DNA of 64,000 nucleotides from Mucilaginibacter sp. OK268 (GTDB lineage Bacteria > Bacteroidota > Bacteroidia > Sphingobacteriales > Sphingobacteriaceae): positions 496,001-560,000 of the forward strand of contig NZ_FNJV01000002.1 of NCBI RefSeq assembly GCF_900103125.1, given 5' to 3'. Each line of letters begins with the position of its first letter. Positions within the stretch are counted from its first letter, which is position 1. Both the position numbers and the translations under genes were made by a program. Shown here piece by piece: positions 7,529 to 16,708 of the stretch. The notes below the pieces were generated by a model that was given only the letters and a program-made list of their open reading frames with translations, had not been told where the DNA came from and made no database searches.

Positions 7529-8533
7529 TTACGCTTTTCTCAGCTTACCCCATTTTAGCAGGGTGGCGCCCCATGAAAAACCGGCCCCAAAGGCGGTTAG
7601 TATCATGTTGTCGTTATATTTAAAGTCGTCTTTAAAATCCCAAAGACAAAGTGGTATGGTGGCAGCAGTTGTGTTTCCGTATCTTTCAATATTCACCTTT
7701 ACACGATCGGCAGGTAAACCTAAGTGATCGCCAACGGCATGTATGATCCGGTAATTGGCCTGGTGTGGTATCAGCCAGTTGATATCATCAATGGTCAAAT
7801 CGTTACGTTCCAGCACAGCTTTACAGGTATCTGTCATACCGTTAATAGCGGCTTTAAAAACTACCCGGCCGTCCTGGTGTATAAAATGTTTGTTGGCAGC
7901 AACACTTTCGGCCGTTGCCGGAACTTTTGAGCCCCCACCCGGTACCAGTAAATGCTCCCTGCCTTTACCTTCGGTTTTAAAAACACTGTCAATTAAGCCC
8001 GTGCCATCCGTAGTCGGTTCAATTAAAACCGCTCCGGCACCATCACCAAAAAGTATACAGGTATTCCTGTCTTTATAATTGATAATAGCGCTGTTCTGAT
8101 CGGCACCTACCACGATCACTTTTTTATAACGGCCACCTTCAACCAAACTGGAGCCTAGGGTGTAGGCGTACAGAAAGCCGCTGCAAGCAGCGTTAACGTC
8201 CGTAGCCCAGGCGTTGGTCATGCCCACCTTATCACAAACAATGCTGGCAGTTGATAGCAGCAAATGATCGGGAGTTGATGTAGCGATGATCACGCAGTCA
8301 ATTTCGTCGGCAGAAACTTTAGTACTATCTAGTAAGTTTTTTATGGCCCAGGTGGCCATATCAGAAGTAGCGAGCGTTTTATCGGTTAAAATTCTTCGTT
8401 CCTTTATCCCGGTTCTTGACACTATCCATTCGCTGTTAGTATCAACCATTTTTTCTAAATCACTGTTACTCAGGATACTATCTGGAACATAACCACCTAT
8501 ACCCGTTATAACTGCGCTGCTATTTAACTTCAT
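7529..8533 (-). CDS. fabH: Beta-ketoacyl-ACP synthase III
   Basis: FabH joins acetyl-CoA (or a branched acyl-CoA) to malonyl-ACP to start fatty acid synthesis in the cytoplasm. The 334-residue protein has the standard length and all three catalytic residues: Cys117 in AACSGF, His257 in PHQANYRII and Asn287 in YGNTTAAT. The glycine-rich C-terminal FGAGFSWGA is also present. It is transcribed on the minus strand downstream of metE but a strong terminator separates the two, so it is likely an independent unit. There is no fatty acid gene cluster around it; Bacteroidetes often carry more than one FabH, and this may be an extra copy. Confidence 0.93.
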   Translation of the reverse strand: MKLNSSAVITGIGGYVPDSILSNSDLEKMVDTNSEWIVSRTGIKERRILTDKTLATSDMATWAIKNLLDSTKVSADEIDCVIIATSTPDHLLLSTASIVCDKVGMTNAWATDVNAACSGFLYAYTLGSSLVEGGRYKKVIVVGADQNSAIINYKDRNTCILFGDGAGAVLIEPTTDGTGLIDSVFKTEGKGREHLLVPGGGSKVPATAESVAANKHFIHQDGRVVFKAAINGMTDTCKAVLERNDLTIDDINWLIPHQANYRIIHAVGDHLGLPADRVKVNIERYGNTTAATIPLCLWDFKDDFKYNDNMILTAFGAGFSWGATLLKWGKLRKA

Positions 8534-8551
8534 AAATACTAAAATTCTTCA

Positions 8552-8586
8552 AAAAACAGGCAATTATACGGAAATTGCCTGTTTTT
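8552..8586 (-). terminator. Rho-independent terminator of metE
   Basis: Arms 8552-8564 (aaaaacaggcaat) and 8574-8586 (attgcctgttttt) are exact reverse complements with a 9-base loop. Read on the minus strand it follows the metE stop by 5 bp and ends in a T-run, directly before the fabH start. Confidence 0.85.
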
Positions 8587-8591
8587 CATGG

Positions 8592-10925
8592 TCAGGAAAC
8601 TGTTGTTTCTACAACTAACTGACGAAGTTGTTTTGCAGCCTGTACCATATTCACCAGTGCGGTCTGTGTTTCGGGCCATTTCCGGGTCTTTAAACCACAA
8701 TCGGGGTTAACCCATAAATTGCCTGCAGGCAGCAATGTCGATGCTTTTTCGAGCAGTGCCGCCATCTCATCAACCGTGGGCACACGTGGCGAATGGATAT
8801 CATAAACGCCAGGGCCAATTTCATTGGGATATTTAAAATCGGCAAAGGCGTTAAGCAATTCCATTTGTGAGCGCGAGGTTTCTATGGTGATCACATCGGC
8901 GTCCATATCGGCTATGTTTCCAATGATGTCATTAAATTCGCTATAGCACATGTGGGTGTGGATCTGTGTTTCGTCCTTTACCCCGCTGGCCGATATCCGA
9001 AAGGCCCGCACCGCCCAGTTCAGGTAGCTTTCCCAATCTTTTTTGCGTAATGGCAAACCTTCGCGTATGGCGGGCTCATCTATCTGGATCACTTTGATCC
9101 CTGCTTTTTCCAGTGCTACTACCTCATCACGGATGGCCAGTGCTATCTGGTAAGTGGTTTCGGAGCGGGGCTGGTCATCGCGCACAAACGACCATTGCAG
9201 TATGGTAACCGGGCCGGTAAGCATTCCTTTCATCAATCTATCGGTATTGGCCTGCGCAAAGCTGCTCCAACGCACCGTCATATCTGCCGGGCGACTTACA
9301 TCGCCATAAATAACCGGTGGTTTAACACAGCGGCTGCCATAGCTTTGTACCCAGCCGTTTTTGGTAAACAGGAAACCATCCAAACGTTCACCAAAGTACT
9401 CTACCATGTCGTTACGTTCAAATTCACCGTGCACTAATACATCTAAATCGATCTCTTCCTGCCAGCGAATAGCTTCGATAGTGGCCTTTTCTATTTGTTC
9501 GTCGTATTGGGCTTCGGTTAGCTCACCTTTTTTGAGGCGTGCACGCAGCGTGCGTATATCATTGGTTTGAGGGAATGAGCCTATGGTAGTTGTAGGGTAC
9601 AGAGGTAATTTAAAACGCTGCTGCTGTATTTTTTGACGAGCACTGAATGGATTGTCCCGGCGCGCGTCCGCATCAGTGATAGCGGCTGTGCGTTGCTTGA
9701 TCTCCTGTTTATGGATCAGTTTTGACAGGTTTCGACTGCTGATAGCCTGAATGTTGGCCTGCAGCAGATCGTTATTACCATCGATGATCTGAGCCAATTC
9801 GTTAACTTCGTTCAGTTTCTGTTTGGCAAAGGCCATCCAGTTTTTGATCTCGGTATTGATAGTCGTTTCCAGATCAAGATCAAAGGGCGTATGCAGCAGG
9901 GAGCAGCTCGGGGCTATGATCACCCTATCCTTACCCAATACAGCAATAGCCTTTTTGATGTGTGATATGGATTTGATGTAATCGTTTTTCCAGATATTGC
10001 GGCCGTCGATGACGCCTAACGACAGGCTCAGCTTTTCGGGCAGCAGGGTAAGCACCTCGTCCAGTTGTTGCGGGGCACGCACCAGGTCGATATGCAGGGC
10101 ACTCACCGGCAGATTTACCGCCAGCTGGGTATTATCCTTCAGGCTTTCAAAATAAGTGGTGAGCAGTACTTTGATACCCGGAGTGTTTTTGCTGATCTCG
10201 GCATAGGCATACACAAAGGCTTCTTTTTCGGCCTGGGTCAAATCAAGCGACAGGAAAGGCTCATCCAGTTGTACCCAAACAGCACCGTATTCTTTCAGTC
10301 GCTTCAGCACTTCGATATAAACCGGCACCAGTTTTTTGATCAGATCGATCTTGTTAAAGCCAGCTTGTTTCTCTTTACCCAGCAACAGATAGCTTACCGG
10401 GCCTATCAATACCGGCTTAGGTGTATTACCAGTATGCTGTTTGGCGAGCGTAAACTCATCAAACACTTTTTCAGAAAATAGCCTGAACTGTTGGTTCTGT
10501 ACAAACTCGGGCACAATGTAGTGGTAATTGGTATCAAACCATTTGGTCATTTCCATGGCGGTTACATCCAGGCCGTCTTTTTGGTAACCACGAGCCATGG
10601 CAAAATACAGATCGATCTCGGTATTGGCTTTGTTTTGGGTTAAAACAGGCGTATAACGCTCAGGGATAACGCCTAACATCAACGAGGTATCCAATACCTG
10701 GTCATAAAAGCTAAAATCGTTACAGGGGATCAGGTCGATACCTGCATCAACCTGGGTTTGCCAATTACTGATGCGGAGCTTACGGGCAACGGCAAACAGC
10801 TCGTCGCGGGTAAATTGGCCCGCCCAGTACGCCTCATTGGCCTTTTTAAGTTCACGGAGGGCACCTACACGAGGATACCCGAGATTGTTTTTGAGCATAC
10901 GCATAAAACTTTTTTGGTTAAACAT
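8592..10925 (-). CDS. metE: Cobalamin-independent methionine synthase
   Basis: MetE transfers the methyl group of 5-methyltetrahydropteroyltri-L-glutamate to homocysteine to make methionine without vitamin B12. The 777-residue product has both homologous barrel halves; the N-terminal NLGYPRVGALRELKKA binds folate, and the zinc and homocysteine site is intact with His and Cys in HTHMCYSEF (about residue 660) and Cys in NPDCGLKTRKW (about 745). Three possible starts lie close together (10925, 10904, 10898); the last would give the common MLxxNLGYPR N-terminus. Upstream is a cobalamin riboswitch, which should switch the gene off when B12 is plentiful, implying a B12-dependent MetH elsewhere in the genome. 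Confidence 0.96.
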   Translation of the reverse strand: MFNQKSFMRMLKNNLGYPRVGALRELKKANEAYWAGQFTRDELFAVARKLRISNWQTQVDAGIDLIPCNDFSFYDQVLDTSLMLGVIPERYTPVLTQNKANTEIDLYFAMARGYQKDGLDVTAMEMTKWFDTNYHYIVPEFVQNQQFRLFSEKVFDEFTLAKQHTGNTPKPVLIGPVSYLLLGKEKQAGFNKIDLIKKLVPVYIEVLKRLKEYGAVWVQLDEPFLSLDLTQAEKEAFVYAYAEISKNTPGIKVLLTTYFESLKDNTQLAVNLPVSALHIDLVRAPQQLDEVLTLLPEKLSLSLGVIDGRNIWKNDYIKSISHIKKAIAVLGKDRVIIAPSCSLLHTPFDLDLETTINTEIKNWMAFAKQKLNEVNELAQIIDGNNDLLQANIQAISSRNLSKLIHKQEIKQRTAAITDADARRDNPFSARQKIQQQRFKLPLYPTTTIGSFPQTNDIRTLRARLKKGELTEAQYDEQIEKATIEAIRWQEEIDLDVLVHGEFERNDMVEYFGERLDGFLFTKNGWVQSYGSRCVKPPVIYGDVSRPADMTVRWSSFAQANTDRLMKGMLTGPVTILQWSFVRDDQPRSETTYQIALAIRDEVVALEKAGIKVIQIDEPAIREGLPLRKKDWESYLNWAVRAFRISASGVKDETQIHTHMCYSEFNDIIGNIADMDADVITIETSRSQMELLNAFADFKYPNEIGPGVYDIHSPRVPTVDEMAALLEKASTLLPAGNLWVNPDCGLKTRKWPETQTALVNMVQAAKQLRQLVVETTVS

Positions 10926-10997
10926 TAAATTGAATTAATGCTCCTTACGGTTTTCGGTATGCTTTCGGGAAATGGTAATAAAAGGCAAAAGCATAAC

Positions 10998-11021
10998 CTA
11001 CAGGCACATGATTGCCTATAG
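10998..11021 (-). other. Possible expression-platform hairpin of the metE leader
   Basis: Arms ctataggca and tgcctgtag (minus strand) form a 9-bp stem around a short loop between the riboswitch core and metE, followed by gcttttgccttttat. It could be part of the terminator or ribosome-occlusion switch. Only weakly supported. Confidence 0.35.
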
Positions 11022-11074
11022 TGCTATTCTTTTTCTTTGACTACTGCTTCAAAACGCGAAAGCATTGTCTTTTA

Positions 11075-11250
11075 TACAATGGGGCAAGTATCCTGGCTCG
11101 TAACATTGCTGCCATCCTTCTCATCCCGATGAGTCGGGACAATGGACCTGGTAAAAGGCATCAATTTTTTATAGTTACTTACAGTTGCGCGACAGCCCGT
11201 GATTTGCACACGGTTCCTTATTAATCCCTGCCTGGTAAGGCAGGAAACCA
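11075..11250 (-). promoter_or_regulatory. Cobalamin (B12) riboswitch upstream of metE
   Basis: On the minus strand the leader holds the B12-box region ggaaccgtgtgcaaatcacg then gctgtcgcgcaactgta (11181-11217) and, further on, gagccaggatacttgcc (11082-11098), matching the conserved GCCACTG-side and AGCCAGGAGACCTGCC blocks of the family. A flanking stem with cctgcctta/taaggcagg pairing is at 11228-11244. It lies about 150 bases before metE. Adenosyl- or methylcobalamin binding should lower MetE expression. Exact outer boundaries are approximate. Confidence 0.9.
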
Positions 11251-11443
11251 CACTGCTGAAAAAAAGTAAAGAACTTTATTACCACAAATATAGGCTTTAA
11301 TGCAACACGATAGTAGAAAACAAGGTCGGGCTTGCAGGAAATTGCCCTAGGACAAGTTTTAATTTAAGTATGCCTATATTATATTCACGCCAGCTAAAAT
11401 AATTTATCGAACATCATCGTTATCCGAATATAAACCAAACCTT

Positions 11444-12787
11444 ATGCGTATACGTCTTACTTTTATTTTCCTGTTTTTAATTGCCACTACTGGCATAGCC
11501 TCTGCCCAGGTTAATGTTTCCATCAATAATATAGCTAAAATTCACATGGTCGACGGAGCCAGTTACCTCGGCGCCTTTTTCCGTAATGATTATGACCTGA
11601 TACTCCGGAACGGGCAGTGGGAAAGCTACCAGGTACGCGAACAATATCAACGAATGAATCCCAGAGTACGCGACCCTAAAAAAATGATAGAACATAGGGA
11701 TAGTATAGAACACCGCTTTATAAAAACCATCCCACAGGATTCCATCAATTTATTGCTGCAAGCCATCAGCAAAATCAAACCCAGGTTGAATCCCGTCGAC
11801 CTGCATCTATCCATCCCCAAGCTCACCCATCAGATTGATACCGCCTACCTGAAAGGGATGGATGCTAAACGTGTACGATTATTTAATTCTTTTTTTGATA
11901 CCCCGGCAAAGCTTTACCATTTGCTGGATACCATACAGCATGATTTCTGGACAGATGACTATCCCTACTCGGTTATGGAGATCGTGAAAAAACAAGGCGA
12001 TACAGTTAAGGTAATCACTACCGCGCAAACGCAATATATGATGCCGTGGCGGGTAAACGATGTGCCTACCTATGATTTAAACATCAACAAATTCTTTATA
12101 AACGCCACAGGTGTTATACATCACCGTATAGCAGGCGAACGCATCAATTACAGTATTTATGACCATGTAGATTATTTATATGCCCGCGACGCCTTCGAGC
12201 GCCTGCGCTGGCAAGAGCTTGAGCCTGAAAACTTCAAATATATTCAGCAGCATTTTAATATTGTTAAAGCTGTAAATTACAATAATGATAGTTCACAATA
12301 TTTTTTTAGTCCCAAAAAGCTGAATAAACACATTATTATTGCCGGAATATTAAAAATCAACAAAAAGAACCAGCTAAAGGCGTTAACCCAATTTGCCGAA
12401 GATACACTCGCCTCTTTCTTAAAAACCCACGCATTTATGATAGATAGCTGCATAGCAAAACCTGGATGTACTATCACTTTTATTAATAGCAACGGACAAG
12501 CTCTTCATGGCTATTACAGTTGGAACAATCAGAAAGCCGAAGATTATTTAAAAAAACTCAACCGCCAGCAAATGTGGTGGTTTGAAATTGATGCAGGTGA
12601 AAGAATAAAGGACTATTGGACAAAACTTCCCGACGGAAATTTTGCGCTTACATCATACATTGATGATTATGCTGTGGGCATATTACCCAAATACATCAAA
12701 AAGGATGGCGTGAAAATGGCAAAATTTGTTTTCATGATATTTTCGCCCGATGGAAAACTGATTTATGATGGTTCGGGCATTAAGTAA
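11444..12787 (+). CDS. Secreted protein of unknown function
   Basis: I do not recognise a family for this 447-residue protein. It has a clear signal peptide with a cleavage site after ASA (about residue 21), so it is periplasmic or outer-membrane associated. The mature chain is mixed alpha/beta, rich in aromatic and basic residues, with only two cysteines (SCIAKPGC near residue 340) that could form a disulphide in the periplasm. No lipobox, membrane segment or repeated domain is seen. It stands alone on the plus strand, between the divergent metE leader and the small ferredoxin gene 32 bp downstream, which may be co-transcribed. Confidence 0.75.
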   Translation: MRIRLTFIFLFLIATTGIASAQVNVSINNIAKIHMVDGASYLGAFFRNDYDLILRNGQWESYQVREQYQRMNPRVRDPKKMIEHRDSIEHRFIKTIPQDSINLLLQAISKIKPRLNPVDLHLSIPKLTHQIDTAYLKGMDAKRVRLFNSFFDTPAKLYHLLDTIQHDFWTDDYPYSVMEIVKKQGDTVKVITTAQTQYMMPWRVNDVPTYDLNINKFFINATGVIHHRIAGERINYSIYDHVDYLYARDAFERLRWQELEPENFKYIQQHFNIVKAVNYNNDSSQYFFSPKKLNKHIIIAGILKINKKNQLKALTQFAEDTLASFLKTHAFMIDSCIAKPGCTITFINSNGQALHGYYSWNNQKAEDYLKKLNRQQMWWFEIDAGERIKDYWTKLPDGNFALTSYIDDYAVGILPKYIKKDGVKMAKFVFMIFSPDGKLIYDGSGIK

Positions 12788-12819
12788 TACTATCAGGTGT
12801 AAAACAACGGCAACGTTTT

Positions 12820-13119
12820 ATGATATTTACGTTTCAAATGCCAACAGCCGAAAACATCATCCTATTCAAAATAGTTTATCAGGGTCAGGTAACTGAAATA
12901 CGCACTTATCCTAATCAATACTATAGTTTGATGACGCTGATTTCTGATCAGCTGGCTATACCCGGTTTTGGTTTATGCAGTGGTATGGGCAGCTGTGGCA
13001 GCTGCCTGGTACAGATCAGTAACGGTTATCATCAAGGTACAAAAAACGTGTTGGCCTGCGCTGTTAGCGTTAATGATGAACTGGCCGGTGCAGTGGTTAC
13101 CGTACCGAAACAGTTTTGA
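12820..13119 (+). CDS. Small [2Fe-2S] ferredoxin-like protein
   Basis: This 99-residue protein has a beta-grasp ferredoxin pattern with cluster ligands in GLCSGMGSCGSC and a fourth cysteine in NVLACAVSV. The spacing is Cys-X5-Cys-X2-Cys-X17-Cys: the first part matches adrenodoxin-type ferredoxins, but the last gap is shorter than the roughly 36 residues usual in that group and closer to the 2Fe-2S domain of xanthine dehydrogenase-type enzymes. It presumably carries electrons in the cytoplasm, but no partner reductase or oxidase is adjacent. A second possible start (Met7) lies at 12838. It is convergent with the TetR gene that follows. Confidence 0.82.
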   Translation: MIFTFQMPTAENIILFKIVYQGQVTEIRTYPNQYYSLMTLISDQLAIPGFGLCSGMGSCGSCLVQISNGYHQGTKNVLACAVSVNDELAGAVVTVPKQF

Positions 13120-13134
13120 ATCTTATATACCCGA

Positions 13135-13743
13135 TCAGCCCTTGATGATCAGCTTCATCCAAAGCGGGATGAGTTTTTTGCGCTCCTGCATCAGTTCAAA
13201 AAACTCTCCGGAGGTAAAATAACCAGAATGTAGCATCTGCGGGCGGCTCAGGAATGGCGACATGATCATGCCGGTGATATTCCACAGCAGATTAACCGGG
13301 TGAAAATTAATGTCGCCATTCGTTTTCAGCTCACGGAGCTGCCGGGCAAAATGCGAGGTAACCAGCAGCTTCATAGTATTGATCATGGGTAATTTGGTTA
13401 AGCCGCCCATTACTTCGCTCACCATAAAAAAGATAAAGTCGGGATTTTCCAATACCTGGTCAATGTAGTAACCCACACAAAGTTCTATTTTTTCGGTAAC
13501 GCTGGTGCCTTCATCATTCAGTACCGGTTCTATCTTGTCGAAAAGCTTTTTGATGGTTTCGTCCATAATAAAGGCAAAAAGATTTTCTTTACTACGGAAG
13601 TAGTAATTAATAGATGCCACATTGATATCCGCTTCGGTAGCGATATCCCTGATAGTAGTAGCCAGGAAGCCTTTCTTAGTAAAAATCCTCCTGGCCGCGT
13701 CTTTTATTTTTTCTTCTGTTGATAGTTCAGTGGTTGCTGTCAT
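13135..13743 (-). CDS. TetR/AcrR-family transcriptional regulator
   Basis: The 202-residue protein has the TetR N-terminal helix-turn-helix (residues about 8-55, with RIFTKKGFLATTIRDIATEA and INVASINYYFRSKENLF) followed by a helical ligand-binding domain. TetR regulators usually repress a nearby efflux gene until they bind a toxic ligand. It lies 61 bp downstream of the DHA2 transporter gene on the same strand and is its likely regulator. A near-palindrome in front of the transporter (15396-15415) is a plausible operator. Confidence 0.9.
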   Translation of the reverse strand: MTATTELSTEEKIKDAARRIFTKKGFLATTIRDIATEADINVASINYYFRSKENLFAFIMDETIKKLFDKIEPVLNDEGTSVTEKIELCVGYYIDQVLENPDFIFFMVSEVMGGLTKLPMINTMKLLVTSHFARQLRELKTNGDINFHPVNLLWNITGMIMSPFLSRPQMLHSGYFTSGEFFELMQERKKLIPLWMKLIIKG

Positions 13744-13804
13744 TTTGGTGTTAATGGTGTAAAGCTAACTATTAGCCAACAAATTAGCAGCCACAATTAA
13801 ACGC

Positions 13805-15352
13805 TTAATGCGAATCGGATACGGCTTTTTGTCCTTTCACAAATGGCGCTAAATAAACCATTGGAATGGCACATAGCATCACAATGCCCACTACCCAATA
13901 AGCATCATTATAACTTAAAAGCGTGCTTTGCTTTTGTACCGCGCCTTCGATAGCCCCATAAGCCATGCGTGTAGCATCGCTGATAGATTTGCCTTTGGCT
14001 ATAAAAGCCTGTACATAACCATTAAACCTATCGTTATAAAAAGGGTTATAATTGTTAATATTCACCAGCAAGTTATTGCGGTGCACAGCCTGCCGTATGT
14101 GGATCATGGTATTTAAACCGGCTATACCAAATGAGCCGCCTAATTGCCGCATCATATTGTTTAAGCCGGTGCCCTGCCCTACTTCCTGCCCTTTTAGGCC
14201 GCCTATAGCCAGCGTAGTGAGCGGCACAAAAAGCAATGACAACCCAACACCACGGATAGCTAGTGGCCAGAAAAAATCGCCAATACCGGATGATAAGGTA
14301 GAGTGGCTCAACATGGCCGAGAACACAAAAAACAATAGCATCCCTATCGTCGCCATAAACTGGGCTGGTATGCCTTTATTGAGCATGATCCCCACAAAAG
14401 GCATCATCACTATAGTGAACATCCCACCCGGGAATAATATTTCGCCGGTTTGTTGTGCCGAAAAGCCTAATAGTCCCTGGCAAAATACCGGGAATACGAA
14501 AGTGGAACCATATAAGCCCACACCCAGAATAAAGGAGGTGACCATACCGGCCGAAAAACTCCGGTGCCGCATGATCTTGAAATTGATGATCGGGTATTCG
14601 GTACTGAGCTCGCGCCATATAAACAGCAGCAAGCCAAAAACAGCAGTTACAGTTAATACGGTGATGTAAGGTGTGGCAAACCAGTCTTCATCTTCTCCTT
14701 TTTCCAATATAGTTTGCAGGCTCCCTACGGCTACGGCCAACAAGCCTATGCCCCACCAGTCAATAGGTTTTCCTTTGCCGTCGCTCGGGGTGGCCCTCAC
14801 AAACATATAGGTACAGGTGGCAGCCAGGGCGCCTACGGGTATATTCACATAAAATATCCAGCGCCAGGCGGCATGGTCGGTAATATAACCGCCAATAGTT
14901 GGACCAATAGTTGGACCAACTATGGCACCCAAACCAAATAAAGCGGTAGCCGTACCCACCTGGTTAGGCGGCCAGGTTTCCAATAGGATGGCTTGCGCTG
15001 TAGAGATAAGACCACCGCCAGCCAGGCCCTGTAATATCCTGAACATCACCAATTCGGACAGGCTGTGCGCGTTGCCGCATAAAAAAGAGGCTATGGTAAA
15101 TACAATGATGGAGGTTAAAAAGTAGTTTTTACGTCCGAAGAAACTGCCCAGCCAGCCAGACATGGGCAGGATGATCACGTTGGCCACACTGTAGCCGGTA
15201 ACTACCCAGGCGGCATCGGTAATGGTGGCGCCCAGGTTACCCTGTATCTGGGGGATGGAGACGTTAACGATAGTGGTGTCGATCAGTTCCAGCAATGATG
15301 CTGTGATAACTGTAATGGTAATGATCCATTTTTTGATGCCGGTTTCAGCCAT
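13805..15352 (-). CDS. DHA2-family MFS multidrug efflux transporter
   Basis: The 515-residue inner-membrane protein has the 14-helix layout of drug:H+ antiporters of the EmrB/QacA (DHA2) group. The N-terminal LLELIDTTIVNVSIPQIQGN is the helix 1 motif D1, GWLGSFFGRKNYF is the loop 2-3 motif A, and GLGAIVGPTIGPTIGGYI is the helix 5 motif C of exporters. EmrB-type pumps in Bacteroidetes usually work with an EmrA adaptor and an outer-membrane channel; neither is next to this gene. The TetR gene follows on the same strand. Substrate is unknown. Confidence 0.9.
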   Translation of the reverse strand: MAETGIKKWIITITVITASLLELIDTTIVNVSIPQIQGNLGATITDAAWVVTGYSVANVIILPMSGWLGSFFGRKNYFLTSIIVFTIASFLCGNAHSLSELVMFRILQGLAGGGLISTAQAILLETWPPNQVGTATALFGLGAIVGPTIGPTIGGYITDHAAWRWIFYVNIPVGALAATCTYMFVRATPSDGKGKPIDWWGIGLLAVAVGSLQTILEKGEDEDWFATPYITVLTVTAVFGLLLFIWRELSTEYPIINFKIMRHRSFSAGMVTSFILGVGLYGSTFVFPVFCQGLLGFSAQQTGEILFPGGMFTIVMMPFVGIMLNKGIPAQFMATIGMLLFFVFSAMLSHSTLSSGIGDFFWPLAIRGVGLSLLFVPLTTLAIGGLKGQEVGQGTGLNNMMRQLGGSFGIAGLNTMIHIRQAVHRNNLLVNINNYNPFYNDRFNGYVQAFIAKGKSISDATRMAYGAIEGAVQKQSTLLSYNDAYWVVGIVMLCAIPMVYLAPFVKGQKAVSDSH

Positions 15353-15395
15353 TTGATTATTCCTAAAAAGTTAATGATAAAACTTCTCGACAAAA

Positions 15396-15415
15396 TTAAT
15401 CAAACGATTGATTAA
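15396..15415. promoter_or_regulatory. Candidate TetR operator before the DHA2 transporter
   Basis: The 20 bases ttaatcaaacgattgattaa read almost the same on both strands (8 of 10 arm positions pair) and lie 43 bp before the transporter start. Size and place fit a TetR-family operator; this is inference. Confidence 0.5.
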
Positions 15416-15525
15416 AACATTTGTTTAAATTGCTTGTTTAGTTTATTTACACGGGGCTGACGGAAGAATAATTTTCCATTTTTGATAGTACATCCATTTT
15501 AATAGCTTTACTACAGCAAAGTATC

Positions 15526-16041
15526 ATGCCCGCACTACATTTAGTTTATTGTGTTACTGATGATTATTCGGGACTTGAATTCCCGGTCATTACCAGCGTT
15601 TTCTTTATCATATTCACATCCGCCACCGTTGCTTACTATCGTAAAAAAGAAAATATACTAACTAAGCTCTTCGAACTGGCTTTCGAGGAAAATGCCTGGA
15701 ATTCAGCCTTAATGGGTGCTGTATTTAGTGGTGTATTTTTATGTTTTGTGACATTTTTGTCTGTACCCCCACTCATAAGGGTAAGAAACATTTACAACGA
15801 AAATCAGCTCCAGTATATTGAAGGCAGAGTGACCGAATACAGCCCTATGCCTTATGCCGGACATGAAAACGAATACTTTGAAGTTAAAGGAGTGAAGTTT
15901 TGGTTCTCCGATTATGACGAAGGCGGCCATTATAATAATGCCGCGTCGCATGGCGGAGTAATTAAGCCAGGCTTGTATGTAAGGATAGGTTATTACTACA
16001 CAGGATTTCAGAATGATATTTTAAAACTCGAGACGGAGTGA
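15526..16041 (+). CDS. Membrane protein of unknown function
   Basis: I do not recognise a family. The 171-residue product has two hydrophobic segments (about residues 17-36 and 62-80) and then a soluble C-terminal part of about 90 residues rich in tyrosine and glycine (for example GRVTEYSPMPYAGHENEYFEVKG). The topology with a small beta-rich domain after two helices recalls DUF3592-like proteins, but no signature is decisive. It stands alone between the divergent DHA2 pump and a convergent minus-strand cluster. Confidence 0.6.
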   Translation: MPALHLVYCVTDDYSGLEFPVITSVFFIIFTSATVAYYRKKENILTKLFELAFEENAWNSALMGAVFSGVFLCFVTFLSVPPLIRVRNIYNENQLQYIEGRVTEYSPMPYAGHENEYFEVKGVKFWFSDYDEGGHYNNAASHGGVIKPGLYVRIGYYYTGFQNDILKLETE

Positions 16042-16100
16042 CAAAAGATATTTTATTCATAAAATCCAGAACAAAAAATGGGGAAATAAACATTTAGTAA

Positions 16101-16682
16101 TCACACATCATTCAACCCTTTCCCGCTGAGTATTTGCAGCATATATTTTTCGACCCTTGCCTCCCGGGTTTTGGATTGCGTGGGTTTAGAAAAATGGAGA
16201 ATGTAGGCTCTTTGCCGTCCCGGCGTTAATGTCTCAAAAGCGGTTTTCAAGGCTGGGATCCTATCCAGTTTACTTTGAAATTCTTCCGGGACAGGGAATT
16301 CCTCCGTCTTTTTCAATTCCACCTTTAAACCAGCTTTTTCCACTTCAACAGCTTCATAAATATAGGCTTTCAGGATGGGCTTTTGTTCTACTATTTCCAG
16401 AACATGGGTGAACCGGATCTGGCGCGCCGCTTGTACATTCTCCGATTGCCGGATCAGGAGGCCATCGGCATTATTTAACAAAGCCCCTTTAAAAAACAAT
16501 AACGCGCAGTACTCTTTAAATACATGTATTAAAACGATGTTGCTTTCTTGAAAGGTATAACAAGGGCAGCCCCACTTCAATTCTTCGCTGAGTCTGCAGT
16601 CAAGAACAATCATTCTCAATTGCTCCAGTTCTTCCTGCCACTTTTGGGCCTTGTTAAAATAAAAATCAACTTTAGGATTCAT
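16101..16682 (-). CDS. YdeI/OmdA-family protein (DUF1801-like plus OmdA)
   Basis: The start at 16682 gives 193 residues beginning MNPKVDFYF. The N-terminal half resembles DUF1801 (segment SEELKWGCPCYTF near residue 32), and the C-terminal half has the OmdA bacteriocin-protection signature LTPGRQRAYILHFSKPTQSKTREARVEK, split here between residues 150 and 180. The family is annotated as OmpD-associated or bacteriocin-protection, but its biochemical role is unknown. It is the last gene of a minus-strand run and lies 26 bp after the DUF4256 gene, so it is probably in the same transcript. Confidence 0.85.
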   Translation of the reverse strand: MNPKVDFYFNKAQKWQEELEQLRMIVLDCRLSEELKWGCPCYTFQESNIVLIHVFKEYCALLFFKGALLNNADGLLIRQSENVQAARQIRFTHVLEIVEQKPILKAYIYEAVEVEKAGLKVELKKTEEFPVPEEFQSKLDRIPALKTAFETLTPGRQRAYILHFSKPTQSKTREARVEKYMLQILSGKGLNDV

Positions 16683-16708
16683 GTTCTTCTTTTTAACTGC
16701 GCACAAAA

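Noticed and set aside
7251..7727. 158-codon plus-strand frame over the thioesterase-fabH gap
   Set aside because: It crosses a dispersed repeat and two antisense gene ends and has no domain.
14052..14669. 205-codon plus-strand frame opposite the DHA2 transporter
   Set aside because: Fully antisense to a clear 14-helix transporter, with proline-rich wording typical of a reverse reading.
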